Of a DNA stretch of 64,000 bases, positions 1 to 12,013 are shown one piece after another; the stretch's first letter is position 1; every line of letters begins with the position of its first letter. Source of the DNA: Arenicola marina (lineage: Eukaryota > Annelida > Polychaeta > Arenicolidae). Under the pieces are notes generated by a model. The model saw only the letters and a list, made by a program, of their open reading frames with translations. It ran no database searches and had not been told where the DNA came from. The stretch spans positions 7,073,059-7,137,058 of the forward strand of contig OZ025253.1 of assembly GCA_964019135.1 (NCBI GenBank), in the 5' to 3' direction. The translations under genes were made by a program, and so were the position numbers.

Positions 1-1608
1 CCGCCCATGGAAAGTGCTTACTTCCATGGCCCGATCCGACCTCGGGGTCTTATCTCTCGGACTTATGCCTCCTCCTATACGTCGTTTATTATGTTGGGAC
101 AGCTGCAAGGCCAGCGGCGCGGCGGGATCTTGGCCCGTTGCCTGAGGCTCTCAGTGTATATCAAGTATAAGTGTGGTTACATGTTGATTATAGGCAAAGC
201 CAAATAACACAACTACTTAAAGGCTTCATAAAAGCAAGCCAAATTACTATCAAATAAAAGGCTTAATTAAACTAATTAAAGGCTTAATGAGGAGCCAAGC
301 CTTTACACACCTCCCATACTCAAGATAAAAACAAAGTTTTTTATCTATTAGGATATCCACCATTAATCGTTAAAGGAGATATAGCTCCTTTGCAAAGATG
401 AATGCAAAGATAAATGATTAACACTGCAAGTAATTATAACTGCACTGCAAGAGAACAAAAACTTGTATCAAAGCACGCGTCCGCGTAACATTGGTGTAAA
501 CAAGTTCATGTACGATAAGTCAATAATTGCAACGCGTTCGCGTGACATAATTGAGTCCAAGTAAATACGCGATATAGTTAAAATAATCGGCAAGCTATGT
601 CCGATTAATCATAGTTGAATATCAATCAAAGCATCAAAGGTATATGCGATATAAGTAAAACAATCGGCAAGCTATGTCTAATTAATCATAACGTTAAACA
701 TTAATCAAAGCAAAGGTTAAGTCAAGTCAATAATCAAAGCAAGGTGTGTTTTTCAACCAAACTATGAAGTCCGTACCAGCAGGGCGTTCACCCATAACTA
801 GTCATTTAGGAAGCATCATAACACCTGCTGTCGACAATACTCAAGCGACACTAGTACTGGGCAGTTCAATATCAGTACCCAACACATAACGCTTTGACGT
901 AACGTTAATTGGCTGAGTCTCCTCAGGTTGTTCATTCTGATTGCGTAAACCAATGTTTATCGCATCAGTGACATTCTCATTCGATACTTCAGACATTGAA
1001 TGAGGGCGTTGCAAGATTACTCGACGAGCATGGGTATTATAACGGGCATGGTAGGGCTGGCTAGGCGGAAAGGAGTGTAATCCCTTTACTGCACGCTTCT
1101 GGACACGTTTGTGGAGCCAAGTGAGGGGCATGGGACAACGTCGCGTTTTGTAACAGTAGCAGGCCACAATGAATATGATCAAAAGGATAGCTAAGGTTAA
1201 ACTAAACGCATAAGTTACTTTGTTACGGCCGAACGCATACGTCGGGACGAGTAAAACCTTGTCCAATGGGAGGAGAGCCTCTTCAGGTAGTAAACCTCCA
1301 TCAGTATTATCTAAAATTTGGAGAGCAATGTGCTCAGGTATCTTGAACGTTAGGTTCAAATCGAGCGTGCGATCAGGGTATGAGTAGGAAGCATTCGAAC
1401 TGGCGTAGAAGATTGAATGAATGAACCAGTTGAGTCCGCGTAACACACAAGGACTATCCAAGGCGACCACATGTGTGCCTCGCGTCAGATTTACAACTCT
1501 CTCTGTCTGACCCGGGCAATGATAACGGGTCAACTCACCACGTGTGGTTACGGCATAACGATTAGCATAACGATGTTCAAATTGTTCTTTTACAGACTCA
1601 AAGAGATG
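1..1608 (-). mobile_element. 3' end of an env-bearing LTR retroelement, cut by the window edge
   Basis: On the minus strand an env-like reading frame (stop at 841) is followed by about 530 bases of non-coding sequence, then a purine run (TATGGGAGG, about 310-318) and a TG dinucleotide at 309. That is the usual order env, polypurine tract, 3' LTR. The inferred LTR (309 down to 1) holds an AATAAA-like signal near 85-95 and continues past the window edge, so its end and any target duplication cannot be seen. No gag or pol lies on the other side, so the copy is either internally deleted or an env-end fragment. The assignment rests on order and on the env-like protein, not on a recognised LTR. Confidence 0.4.
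841..1608 (-). CDS. Env-like transmembrane protein, C-terminal part
   Basis: The open frame runs from about 1608 to a stop at 841 (about 255 codons). No ATG is obvious at its upstream end, so it is probably the tail of a longer protein. Seen: paired cysteines in the ectodomain part (CPGQ..., SPCVLRG), several N-glycosylation sequons (NLT, NAS, NLT), one strongly hydrophobic stretch of about 20 residues, then a Cys- and Arg-rich cytoplasmic start (CYCYKTRRC) and a hydrophilic tail of about 100 residues. This one-pass layout is typical of envelope glycoproteins of errantivirus-like Gypsy and BEL elements. A host membrane protein is the main alternative. Reading frame only; no functional copy is implied. 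Confidence 0.4.
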   Translation of the reverse strand, partial: HLFESVKEQFEHRYANRYAVTTRGELTRYHCPGQTERVVNLTRGTHVVALDSPCVLRGLNWFIHSIFYASSNASYSYPDRTLDLNLTFKIPEHIALQILDNTDGGLLPEEALLPLDKVLLVPTYAFGRNKVTYAFSLTLAILLIIFIVACYCYKTRRCPMPLTWLHKRVQKRAVKGLHSFPPSQPYHARYNTHARRVILQRPHSMSEVSNENVTDAINIGLRNQNEQPEETQPINVTSKRYVLGTDIELPSTSVA

Positions 1609-2138
1609 TCAAACATATGCATCATGATTTTGAGATACTTTTATTCTTGATTTTAAAATGTGAAAAACCTAAGATGGTGCTTGTAAGTAGGCTCCTTGAA
1701 GTGGTTTTAACATTATTTGAACTGCCGCCGTTGTTACTCTAACGTATCAACCGTTGTTGAACGACTGGGCTGCAAATACAACCTCTGCAGTATCCGTCAA
1801 ATCGCTATTGCGTGGCACGGCGATGCAGCTGGTTGGCCACGGCCATAGGAGTACCCGGGAACCGTCGTTACCCTTTCAAGTTTCGTGATGCATGTGAAGT
1901 ACCCAGAAAACCGAGGTTTGGCAATTATAAAAACGTTTTATAACGCTCTGACTGTGCTAGGTAGACTATGTCTGTCGGTTTATAGCATACGTGACTTAGT
2001 TGACTTTCATTTATTTGGCTTAAACACAATTATGTCCCTTTAATATCACCGTTCTGTCCTGTTAATATAGCAATCTCGATGCAATTAAAGGACATGGAGA
2101 AGAAAAAACGAATCACTTACGGCGAGACGTGGGTGATT
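1609..2138. other. No recognisable feature
   Basis: About 530 bases without a convincing reading frame, repeat or RNA. It may be more of the adjacent retroelement. Confidence 0.3.
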
Positions 2139-2392
2139 CAGTGGCGGATCCAGCGGGGTGGGGGGGGGGCGCTACTGAGGCTTAAGCCCCCCCCCCCACC
2201 CCCTGTTCAAGCCACGGAAGCCCTGCCGCCCCACCGCCGATAGGTTTAGCCCCCGAGAATAAAGAAGCCTATCCCTGTCTGGGAGCAGCAACATGATGCT
2301 GAGGAAGGGCCAGTGTCCCACGCTTTCGCCGCCTACGCACTGTAATTGCGAAGTTCAATCCCCACACTCCCTAAAGTCTAGATCCACCCCTG
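2139..2392. mobile_element. hAT-like MITE
   Basis: The two ends are inverted: CAGTGGCGGATCCA at 2139 and TAGATCCACCCCTG ending at 2392 (consensus CAGKGGYGGATCYA). No transposase lies between them, only G/C homopolymer runs and non-coding sequence. The 8 bases outside each end (GGGTGATT and CGGTGAGG) agree at five positions, which fits a decayed 8 bp hAT target duplication. The same CAGGGGCGGATCCAG end motif appears in the EGF tandem units near 11075, so this family is dispersed in the region. Confidence 0.55.
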
Positions 2393-3069
2393 CGGTGAGG
2401 ACTCAGACGAACTAGTGAGGAATATGCGTAATTTCTTTAGTGTTCGTCACTACTTGTGCGTTCCATAAATTATGGAACTTATAACGGTTAATTGAGCATT
2501 TTGTGGCCAAGTGTGACAAGTGACGCTTCTGGGTAGGGTCCAGTGATTTTTTCACAGTGTTGCTGAGCCGTTGTCTCGAATTTCAAAATGGCCGCTGTCA
2601 AACTAGTTGTGGACGAGTCCAAACCTACATTTGCATTTGTTTGTACCGCTTCTCCTCATACTTCTTCTTTTTCTTGTATGTTTATTCCTGCTATATATCA
2701 AATACCTAGCCGAAGGCCTTGTCTTATTGGCATGGAATACAGAAACAGATTAAGTATCACATTCGCCTAAAAACTTACCGCTCTGTAATCACTTGGTAAC
2801 TGACGCAAAAATCACAAATGGTTCTTTCAGTTCTGTTCAACGTGTTAATCGCCAGATGGAAGAACAATGCATCATTATGATTTATGCAATAAAGAAATAG
2901 GAGTAAACATTGGCCGGCATGCCACCTAATGCTACCCACTCTGTTACTTCAATATATGAAGATTTGTTTCTTCAAAGTTAGATACCAGAGAATGTTCATC
3001 AATTACAACACTATTGTTTGATCGTAAAAGGCATATTGCATGGCGCCGGAGGCCTTTTCGATCAAATTT
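2393..3069. other. No recognisable feature
   Basis: Unique-looking sequence. A 60-codon plus-strand frame at 2588-2770 starts in a good context (AAAATGGCC) but shows no domain and is not called. Confidence 0.3.
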
Positions 3070-3190
3070 GTCCACTCGGTTACTGTCCACTCGGTTACTG
3101 TCCACTCGGTTACTGTCCATTCGGTTACTGTCCACTCGGTTACTGTCCACTCGGTTACTGTCCACTCGGTTATTGTCCACTCTGTTGCCG
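3070..3190. repeat. 15 bp minisatellite, 8 copies
   Basis: The unit TCCACTCGGTTACTG is repeated about eight times with a few substitutions, the last unit degenerate. Because 15 is a multiple of three the array is open in several frames on both strands (for example a Thr-Val-His-Ser-Val repeat). These frames have no flanking coding signal, so coding is not supported. Confidence 0.9.
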
Positions 3191-5049
3191 AATTGGAAAG
3201 GAACAGAGTGAACGTCGATTGTAGTATCATGAACAAATAGATACCCCCTCCAGCGAATCAACCATCCCTCCTCCCCCACCAACCACGGGGAGCACATCAC
3301 GGCCTCGCATTTTGGACCTATGCTTTGTCTCTCCCGTCACCCGCTGACAGTCCCGCTAACCCCTTCCCACCCACCAATCTCTCTGTCTTCCCTTCCCGGG
3401 CCTCTTCCTCGATCCAAGCCTGGCGGAAGACGCTTGTATGGCACGCGATAGCTGCATAAACCTCACATTTACAGATATCTTCAAGCTTTTGCAGATATCT
3501 GCAGATCATTTGTTAATATCTCCAAATCATTTATTGTAATCTGCAAATAAATGTATTTTGTTATCAGCCTGTAATTTCAGCTTGATATAAGAATTTTTTT
3601 GGGGGGAGGGGGGGAGGGGGTTAGGAGGTGTGGAAATAGAAGCCTGGGTGAACAGCGGTTACCGGCGCTAGCGCAAATTATGACAAACAGGGCTACCCCC
3701 ATACCATAAAATGGCCTTACATAATAGAGACTGTAACGAATAATAAATAGGTAACGCAAAGAGTAAAAAGCAATAAACAATAATAAATGGCACAACAAAC
3801 TATGAAATGGATCTTTCATGCGACTCAACCCATCCACTCGCTTTGCCTGACGCCTTTTTTGTTAACCACAGCCATTTTAAATAAACTCTTGATAATAACA
3901 CGTTTATCTTCTTTAATCCCAGCCCCCCATGTGAATAAATTAAAAATAGCAAAAGTGCATTGCACCCAAAAGCTTCCGTACGGCCCGAGCTAAATGCCCG
4001 CATCAGATTACCAAGTCATCCATCAGGCATCGCGCCATTGACAAATCGCGAACCCCCAAGAATTTGAAACATTTAAAAGACAAAAAAAGACACCTACAAC
4101 GCACTGATGCGACATCCCCTCGGTTTGGGGAAAGTGGGATGGGGAGGAGGCCGCCGTTGGTGGTTGGTGGGGGTTGAGTTGTAGGGCTGGCGGGTGGGGG
4201 GGGGGGGGGTGGTATGTGGGGCCAAGGGAGCAGTCACCTTAGGCTGGCGCGCAGCTATTACTCATCCCAAGTAACACTTCGGCTTTTAGGAGCGAGACGG
4301 CAAAATGGTGAGTATCGGGGGCAATGTCAATCGCAATCATGGTGTCTGGAAGCTTTGGTCAGATCTCCTCTATGACCGGAAGACTTCAACATATAGGAGT
4401 CAGGTCATCAGCAACCACTTTCGGAATAGAACTGTGAGGATTACTTTTCAAGTAGCTGGTAGCTTTTAAAGTAGCTAGTAGCACTGTTAAGGTTGCATTT
4501 TTTAAGGATAAATTGAGATTTGTATGCAAAATATTCTCACACCAGGTCTGCCCCCCCCCCCTCTTCTCTTTCTCAAATTTCTGGATTCGCCACTCACAAG
4601 TCTCAAAGTCCATCATCCGCCCTACGCAGAATAAACACAAGAAAAAGATCAACCCGATGTGCTGTTTCATGGTCCTGGAATACCCATTGACAAATCACTT
4701 GGTTAAAGAGCACGACGACTGTCGAGAAATGGAAAAGGAATTTATTAAATTATAGCACGCTGCGTATGGGAGGTGGATCGACCGGCAGCTTTATCCAGTG
4801 CTACTCCACAGCGTCATCATTCAGTGTTATCGATTAGTTTTCTTCCTGATTGCGCTATAGCATCACTAAGTAGAATGGTAATTAATCAATGGGACACGGA
4901 GCATCTCTATTTCGGTTTAAGACGCGTCTCATACAGATGTTGTTTCTTTTGCGGAGGAAAATGCGAATGTCACATAAAACTGACCAAACATCGAATCACG
5001 TTACTGTAAAAGTATCGTTAAATTGTTTGATGTTTCGAATATTGAGCGA
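3191..5049. other. Non-coding, with G/C homopolymer runs and a possible MITE end
   Basis: Holds G-runs near 3595-3620 and 4195-4210 and a C-run near 4550-4562. Next to the last, TGGATTCGCCACTC (about 4582) resembles the inner end of a MITE like that at 2139. Near 4313, CAAAATG is followed directly by GTGAGT; it could be a minimal first coding exon but nothing downstream supports it. No gene is called. Confidence 0.3.
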
Positions 5050-5270
5050 GGCCGGCCCGATAGCTCAGTTGGCTGGAGCGCTCGCATTCAGTGCCCGTTT
5101 CACCTGAGAGCCTAACGGCACGTAGATCGATGGTTCGAGCCCTGTTGTGGCCATGTCTGTGTTATCAAGATCCCATGTCCTCATTCGCAAAGACTAGAGG
5201 GTTTGGGTCCTTCCTTCTCACATTGACGCGTTCTGGTTGTTTGCCTTCACTCGCTTGACACACAAGATCG
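5050..5270 (+). mobile_element. tRNA-derived SINE
   Basis: The head carries RNA polymerase III box A (GATAGCTCAGTTGG, about 5059-5072) and box B (GGTTCGAGCCC, 5132-5142). The boxes are spaced more widely than in a normal tRNA, and no cloverleaf can be completed. After box B comes a tRNA-unrelated body beginning TGTGGCCATGTCTGTG. The same head and body recur on the minus strand at 60478-60748, which shows this is a dispersed SINE family and not a tRNA gene. Confidence 0.75.
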
Positions 5271-7192
5271 GCTAAGGCTGTCCCTGGTTGCACAACTAAC
5301 CATTAAGGTTCTGTGCATATCAGAATTATAACCATCTGAGTCGATTGATGTAATACATGAGCGGATAGAGAGTTGATAAACCAGAATGCGGTTGTCTCAT
5401 AAGTGACTGTCATTGACAGGCGATCAAATGCGCGGAGATTTCCATGTCGTATGGCATAATAATCATCATGCCTCGCATATCGGCGCGCCGTATCTATGGT
5501 TACGGATCAATGTTCTTTATATGGACTGACCAGGTGAGGACAATATGGTGTTCCATTTGTCGCAGAAATGTAAACATCGATGATTTGCCTCAAAATTAAA
5601 CACTTCCAACAGTTTCATCGAAGAGAAAACATACATTATGGAGAGATAAATGTCTTATCTTTAACTTTATTATGATTTTATAGTTAGCAATGCCTGGACC
5701 AAATTAAACAAAAAGTACTTGCACTGTACAGCCCTAGTGGTGACAACGACGTTATATGCGACCTTCTGGGCGAATCAGAAAGTTTTCATCTTAGTCACGA
5801 TTTGGGACGTGGAACCAGGCAAACTGCGCGGTGAGCGCTGCGAGAAAAGCGTGGGACTCTTCTAGTTATGTATATAATTTAAATAATCACCTGTTAACTA
5901 TCTAGTTACGACATATTGGTGGAAGACGGTTTGAATTTGTATTTTTCCGAATCACTAACTGCGTTCAGTAAACTTCGCACACTACAGCCCCCTGAATACC
6001 AACAGATCGATTTCGAGTTCAGTAATTCCGGTTAGATATATTTTCCGCGACTGATTTCATCATGGTTTTGTCAAAATCGAGAAATCAATCATAAATGCTT
6101 TGTCAAATTATAACTAACCTTTATTTGAATAAATATTTGAATAGGAATAACATTTATAATTTCATTGTTTTTACTTAAATATTGTGCCATTAAATGAATC
6201 TTCAATCAGATCCTTTGTATTTGGCAAATATTTGATATCAACTAATTTGTACTTACATTTGTTGTCTGAGATATATTACACGTATGTATAAATCTGAGCT
6301 TATGAGAAATAAATTGGTAAGGCATACGATTTATCTATGATTAGTTATTTGTCAATTTGTCAATTATTCGGTTGTTTGGGGACTACATTCAAGTGAACAT
6401 ACAAATAAACTATTAGAAAATATGTAAATATGAATTAGATAAGATTACAACTACGTAGTTGCAAAAGTCAACTTAATCTATGACGAAATGAAAGAGTTGT
6501 GTGCCATGCTTACTGAGCGTGGCCAGTATCATGGAAAAACACGTTTAACACGTCATCTACTAAAATTTGACATTAGCAAGTTGACAGTTCTTGATAAAAA
6601 ACGCACGAAAAATGAATTGCGACCCATCCCTTGATCGCCGTGCCGGTCAGCGTAGCATGCCTGCTTCTACGTCCTAACCGTAATTAGTATGAACCCTCTG
6701 TGTGCGGTATCCATTGGTTCGCAAGGGTCCTGACATGCCCAATGTATACTGATATGGTGTAAAGAACACGACTGGCTCACACATTGTATGGTGGCTAGCA
6801 AGCGCTAAGCATTTCATTTCGAATGTTTTACAGAAAAACTAAAATAATTGACTAATACCATTGGAATAATGTTTTCACTAATCAGGCTCACTAATCATTT
6901 AACTACAATACGTGGCTTATAATATGGTTTTGATCAAATAAATGACCGGCATAATTAACGTACTCAGAATTTATTTGTGTGGTGAATATATACCAAGCCA
7001 AACTTACATCAGGATACATTTATTTTGTTTTCCAAAACCACCTATTACAAACAGATACAATAAATCGAAGTTTGTATATACTTTGTTATATAAAAGCCAT
7101 AGACAAAATATTGTGATATGAATTATTAATTGTTATCTAAATTGGTGCATGCATTCATACATGCATTACGCTAATTTCGTGGATATCGCAAT
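5271..7192. other. AT-rich, no recognisable feature
   Basis: About 1.9 kb with no reading frame over 60 codons, no clear repeat and no RNA that I recognise. It lies 3' of the EGF/lectin-like gene. Confidence 0.3.
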
Positions 7193-7198
7193 TTTATT
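7193..7198 (-). terminator. Polyadenylation signal AATAAA of the EGF/lectin-like gene
   Basis: AATAAA on the minus strand, 108 bases downstream of the stop codon at 7306. Confidence 0.5.
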
Positions 7199-7305
7199 AT
7201 TTTTTATAATTATAGTCTGTTTCCCGTTTTTACCAGCCGCCATTGACAGCGAGTACATGAATATTATTCTAGAATATTTGTAAAACCGTCATAATTAGCG
7301 ATATA

Positions 7306-7597
7306 TTAATTTGTCAGAGTAGTTAACGCGGGGTTCCTGATCCAAATGACGTTGCTGAAACCATTGGCAGCAAATATGCCCGTCTGACTTCGTGTTGGAA
7401 AATGAGCGTTCACTTCGCTCAATTTGACGTTATCAACGTACACTGACGCGCGGCAATCAGAAGATTCGACCTTGACGGTGAACCAGGTTGACCCTACTAC
7501 CGGGGATGCCGTGCAACGCGCTTTCGTCGTGGCGTAGAATTTCCCAGACATGAAGTAGCCATGCTGCACACAACCATCTCTATTGGCCCAATGCGGT
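7306..7597 (-). CDS. Terminal exon, concanavalin/laminin-G-like domain, second half
   Basis: An acceptor (TTCATCAG before 7597) opens an exon that reads to TAA at 7306-7308. It completes an Arg codon split as AG/A with the donor at 7969, joining VFFR to PHWANRDGC. The encoded stretch (HGYFMSGKFY..., WFTVKVESSDCRASVYVDN, GIFAANGFSNVIWIRNP) has the alternating beta-strands and the 'Gly-hydrophobic-Asn-Gly' turn of concanavalin A/laminin-G-like beta-sandwiches, so an extracellular ligand-binding role is likely. Two cysteines (in DGC and SSDC) may pair with others. The fold is judged by pattern only; the exact family is not identified. It is the last exon of the gene whose EGF exons lie upstream at 10.7-14.3 kb. 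Confidence 0.6.
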
Positions 7598-7968
7598 CTG
7601 ATGAACATAAAACATGGCATGATTAGTGTCTTTTCATAACTAAACGCCAATCATGAGCATAAATGAATATTGTGAATGTCAAATATGGTTTCTACGCACA
7701 TTATTGATTGATTTAGACTTGGAATTAAATTCCCGGAACTTTTGGAATATTAAGAATATAACACTATACGCCCAATATAATTGGCAAATAAGTACTTTTT
7801 ATTTACATGTTACTTAATAGCTTATTTTGAAACATATACATCACAGCAGTAGGTTTGATTAGGTTACCATTTGGGAAGCAACACTACAATAAGAACCGGA
7901 CATCAACAGGTCTTTTAAATTTCGAACCGTGCCCATTCAGCGCAGCTGTTGAAGAAGTTTTTGCAAAC

Positions 7969-8107
7969 CTGAAGAAGACGAAATCGAAATTGTCACTGTC
8001 GATAACGTTGAAGATCACTCCAGGGTGTCCGGAATTGGGACCTTGCCAACCCGCCTGGTTGTAAAGGTCCACGGTGTAGACGTACTGATCCAGGTTGAGG
8101 TTGTCGT
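7969..8107 (-). CDS. Exon, concanavalin/laminin-G-like domain, first half
   Basis: The donor is TTCTTCAG/GTTTGC at 7969. The upper border is less sure: I use the acceptor GTCCATAG before 8107, which gives phase 1 and fits the phase-1 ends of the EGF exons, but the frame stays open to about 8276 and a longer exon is possible. The peptide (DDNLNLDQYVYTVDLYNQAGW, then GVIFNVIDSDNFDFVFFR) reads as consecutive beta-strands of a jelly-roll domain, continued in the 7306-7597 exon. The intron between them is 371 bases. Confidence 0.5.
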
Positions 8108-8391
8108 CTATGGACACGACAAGACAGACCCCCGCAGATGGCCAACGCCCGGGTCGTGTGGCGTGCAGGGATGTATAGTCATTTTCAGTTTTCATGATGT
8201 CACACAGCTTAACTTCGATGTGATAGTTAATAAGTCTGCTGCAGGGGGGTTCTGTAGTAAGATAACGGAATAACATTGACTATAGCAGCAGCATGCATGG
8301 CCGGGATTTATCTGCACACATGGGCTAAACCGAGTCAGTGATAGCGGCGCCAGAATGTTCATGAACTTTATTTTGCCTTCAACCTGCGGCG

Positions 8392-8422
8392 TTATATATA
8401 TATATATATGTATACATATATA
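8392..8422. repeat. (TA)n microsatellite
   Basis: About 30 bases of TA with a GTATAC interruption. Confidence 0.9.
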
Positions 8423-10195
8423 CTAAGATGTCCATCCAGATGTGAGGTGTTTGTCGATATAAGACCCTTACTGTGGGGTACTGGCCTGACTGTGAGGTAT
8501 CTATAATACCCCACAAAAACGAGTAGTGTAGGGACCATGCTGGATTACCATTTGATGCATTCCACCCCTCATTGCGTAACCCGGTTTCAGGTCGGAAATT
8601 TATACATATAATTAATCATCCATATGCAGCTGCTGCCATCTTGCGAATAACACTGCAACGAAAACTAATCGAATCGTCTAACGACGTCATTATCAAGCAT
8701 CTCTTTGGCGACAGTTTTGTTGCTTGGCAACGTCGTTTGTTCGCGTCATTTTTAGCGAGTGTAGCATGAAATTCGGGCGCTTTCAAATGCATCAGACCAA
8801 CAAGTGTTGAAAAGTCAGAAGAGAAGCATGCGATCAAGTTAAGGTAAGCCTTTTTATCCGTTTATTTCAGTTTGATTAATTCATGGTGCTAAGAAATCAA
8901 TTAGGCATTGTTTAGTATTTTGTGTGAATGAGAGGTAAATCTCTTCAGCAGCTGGACAATTTGATGCGTCTGGATGATAGGCTAGGCTAACTGCTAAACT
9001 GGAAATAGGCCTAAGGCTCAGCTGAAATCTAAATTAAAATAACTTAAATCTTCATCTATCGACTTGTCAACTTCATTGTCTTCAACTCAAAAGTAGGAAT
9101 TTAAAGCACAACCGCGGATACTTTATTGTAGATAGAGACCTAATTCTGTATTGTATTCTGTAATTTTTTAGTATCACGATGTAAGTGGATTAACTTCACG
9201 GTTTAAGGGGTGTTCTCCGACATCCAAACCACCACAAAGTTGAAGGTTTACAGGGTGAATAGCCTATAAGCTTAGCACAACACTTTTCGATGTAGAAAAC
9301 AATCATGGCGGCGTACGCAAACTGATCTCATAAATGGGGGCCGGGAGTAAAAATAGATCTAGAGTTTGTAGATGGCAAATATTTTAAACATTTAAGACAT
9401 TTTGCGCCGGGAGCTTTCGAAGAGCTTTGTCCTAATCAAAACATCGCCAACCAACCAAAGTGATGTGTTATTGATTCAAGTTTTTTTTAACAACGATTGT
9501 AAGGCAACGAAAGAACACGATGATGCCAGCCACATGCTAAAGAACATGCTAACCAATAAGACATAAGCTTAGACGTTAGGTATCAATTCGGTACCGGACT
9601 AGGCCTAGTTTGTCAGTTTATATAGCTGACAAAAGTATATCACAGGCAATAATGACATAGGCTATAGGGCCTAATATAATATATGCTGATATATGCGAGG
9701 AAGACATTTTGTGAGGTACATAAACTGAGATTTGGCCAGCTAGTTGCTGGGTGTTTCATAACATGACTGCAAGTGTGTGCGATTCTTTCTTTTTTGTATT
9801 GAACATTTAAACTAACTGCTAGTCAGGTGTCGTTGTAATTATCCTCGCATTTGTACAAGCAAGCGGGTCTTTAGTTAAATAGGTTAACAGTTCGTCAGCG
9901 TTTGGCGGCAATACTTACAGCCTGGCATCATTGCCTATTCAATATTATTGTGAGGTATATAAAGTAAGAGTTCATGTGTTAGCACATCTCTACGTGTGAA
10001 ACAGTATTTTGAGGTATATAAACTGACTGTTCGCTAAGTATTTCTTAGCTTAAGCTCTGAATCTGTGCAGGTGGAATGTAGGATATTCAAATATTAGTTC
10101 GTGAGTTAAGGTATGTTGTAGCTTGGCGCTTGTCAAAAAGATGACATTTTGTGAGGTATATATAGTAAGAGTTGTTGTTCAGTTGTTAGCACATC
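8423..10195. other. Intron of the EGF/lectin-like gene; possible plus-strand leader
   Basis: No coding exon is recognised. Four dispersed copies of a TGAGGTAYATAAA motif occur at about 9713, 9950, 10010 and 10150. On the plus strand a short sequence ending AAGTTAAG/GTAAGC near 8842 could be a 5' leader exon with a donor, but it contains only a stop-terminated mini-frame. Confidence 0.3.
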
Positions 10196-10752
10196 CGCTC
10201 TTCAAGCGTACAATTATAGGGTCATCAAAACTGCGACTATTGATTCATTTGTGCCATGATAGATATACATCACACACACACACTACAGGGATCCTTGTAC
10301 ATGTAATTAGTTGCCTTTTATAACGAAAGTTGTCCATACTGTTGGATATTGTGACGTACTTATGGTTCCAATGATTGTCTGGTTCTGTGTGCAAGATATT
10401 TCTCTCAACGTTATGTATACCTCATGGAAGATTAAGTGGAGTGGTAATCTAAATGTAGAGCGCTGCTTTGTATATATGCGGTTGGTTCTTTGTTCTTCAC
10501 ATTTAAAGCTTTGGATTATTGAACCAGTTGTTGCAATTTGTACAATGATAAATCGAGTGCATCTACAAGGCACATGGCTTGGTATATAACTTCCCACAAA
10601 GGCACGTATCTCGTTTTTGTTAAAAGCATCTCTATTTTGCGTACTGTTGTCACACAAAAGACTTAATTAAGGTTGGCAAATGTTCCTAAAATGCCACAAA
10701 AATGACATGCACCATATTTAGTGTGGCTTATGCAGGGCATTTGAGAATCTAC

Positions 10753-10866
10753 CTGTGAGGTCTTCGCACGTTGGTCCCTGGTATCCCTGTGGACAGCTAC
10801 AGCTGACGCCTCCGCCGCTCACGCTGCACGTCCCTCCATTCTCGCAGGGGTTGTCCACGCACAGAT
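10753..10866 (-). CDS. EGF-like exon, copy 1
   Basis: A 114 bp exon between acceptor CCACAG and donor CACAG/GTAGAT, phase 1 at both ends, so exons of this type can be added or skipped without shifting the frame (the split codon rebuilds Asp). It encodes DLCVDNPCENGGTCSVSGGG... with the six-cysteine EGF pattern and GYQG before the last Cys. There is no calcium-binding D-x-D/N-E start and no clear Asn hydroxylation site. EGF modules mediate extracellular protein contacts. It lies upstream of the lectin-like exons of the same gene. Confidence 0.8.
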
Positions 10867-11899
10867 CTGTGGAAAGGACACACAATAAGCCCAGATAGAA
10901 GTGCAAAAGTCGCGGTCACCGTTACATCGCTTAACCTATATGTGGTGATGCACCAGTGAGTTATTACACTCTTTAAAGACAACGCCCACGACGAATTAAA
11001 GTGATCAGGCAAGATAACGTAAGCAAGGTATTAAGATAAGATAAGATGGACTGGGATAGGGTGTATTTCAGGGGCGGATCCAGGAGTGGTGTGGACTGGG
11101 ATAGGGTGCATTTCAAGGGAGATTCCAGGAGTGGTGTGGTGTGGACTATGATAGGGTGTATTTCAAGGGGGATCCTGGAGTGGTTTGGACTAGGATAGGG
11201 TGTATTTCAAAGGTTGATCCAGGAGTGGTGTGGACTGGGATAGGGTGTAGTTCAAGGGCAGATCCAGGAGAGGTTACCGTAACTTAATCAACTTTATCCC
11301 ACACAAGATACCATATAACGTAGGCATATATGAGTATATTTTCGCTCTTCAAGCCTACAATTATAGGGTCATCAAAACTACGACTATTCATTCATGTGTG
11401 CCATGATAGATATATATCACACACACACACTACAGGGATCCTTGTACATGTAATTAGTTGCCTTTTATAACAAAAGTTGTCCTTACTTTTGGCTATTGTG
11501 ACGTGCTTATGGTTCCAATGATTGTCTGGTTCTGTGTGCAAGATATTTCTCTCAACGTTATGTATACCTCATGGAAGATTAAGTGGAGTGGTAATCTAAA
11601 TGTATAGCGCTGCTTTGTATATATGCGGTTGGTTCTTTGTTCTTCACATTTAAAGCTTTGGATTATTGAACCAGTTGTTGCAATTTGTACAATGATAAAT
11701 CGAGTGCATCTACAAGGCACATGGCTTGGTATATAACTTCCCACAAAGGCACGTATCTCGTTTTTGTTAAAAGCATCTCCATTTTGCGTACTGTTGTCAC
11801 ACAAAAGACTTAATTAAGGTTGGCAAATGTTCTTAAAATGCTACAAAAATGACATGCACCATATTTAGTGTGGCTTATGCAGGGCATTTGAGAATCTAC

Positions 11900-12013
11900 C
11901 TGTGAGGTCTTCGCACGCTGGTCCCTGGTATCCCTGTGGACAGCTACAGCTGACGCCTCCGCCGCTCACGCTGCACGTCCCTCCATTCTTGCAGGGGTTG
12001 TCCACGCACAGAT
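11900..12013 (-). CDS. EGF-like exon, copy 2
   Basis: Same 114 bp phase 1-1 exon with the same splice sites as copy 1. It differs from copy 1 at two bases, both changing the protein (Glu to Lys in CENGG, Thr to Ala before the last Cys). Confidence 0.8.

Noticed and set aside
2588..2770. Small plus-strand protein with good start context
   Set aside because: 60 codons, no recognisable domain, no splice or poly(A) support.
5050..5150. Functional tRNA gene
   Set aside because: Boxes A and B are present but too far apart and the acceptor and anticodon stems cannot be formed. A second copy at 60.5-60.7 kb shows it is a SINE.
8740..8846. First exon of a plus-strand gene ending in AAG/GTAAGC
   Set aside because: Only a mini-frame that stops before the donor; no downstream plus-strand exon could be matched.
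10307..10657. 116-residue minus-strand frames repeated in each 1147 bp unit
   Set aside because: They lie in the introns between EGF exons, differ by stops between units (shorter in units 2 and 4) and show no domain.
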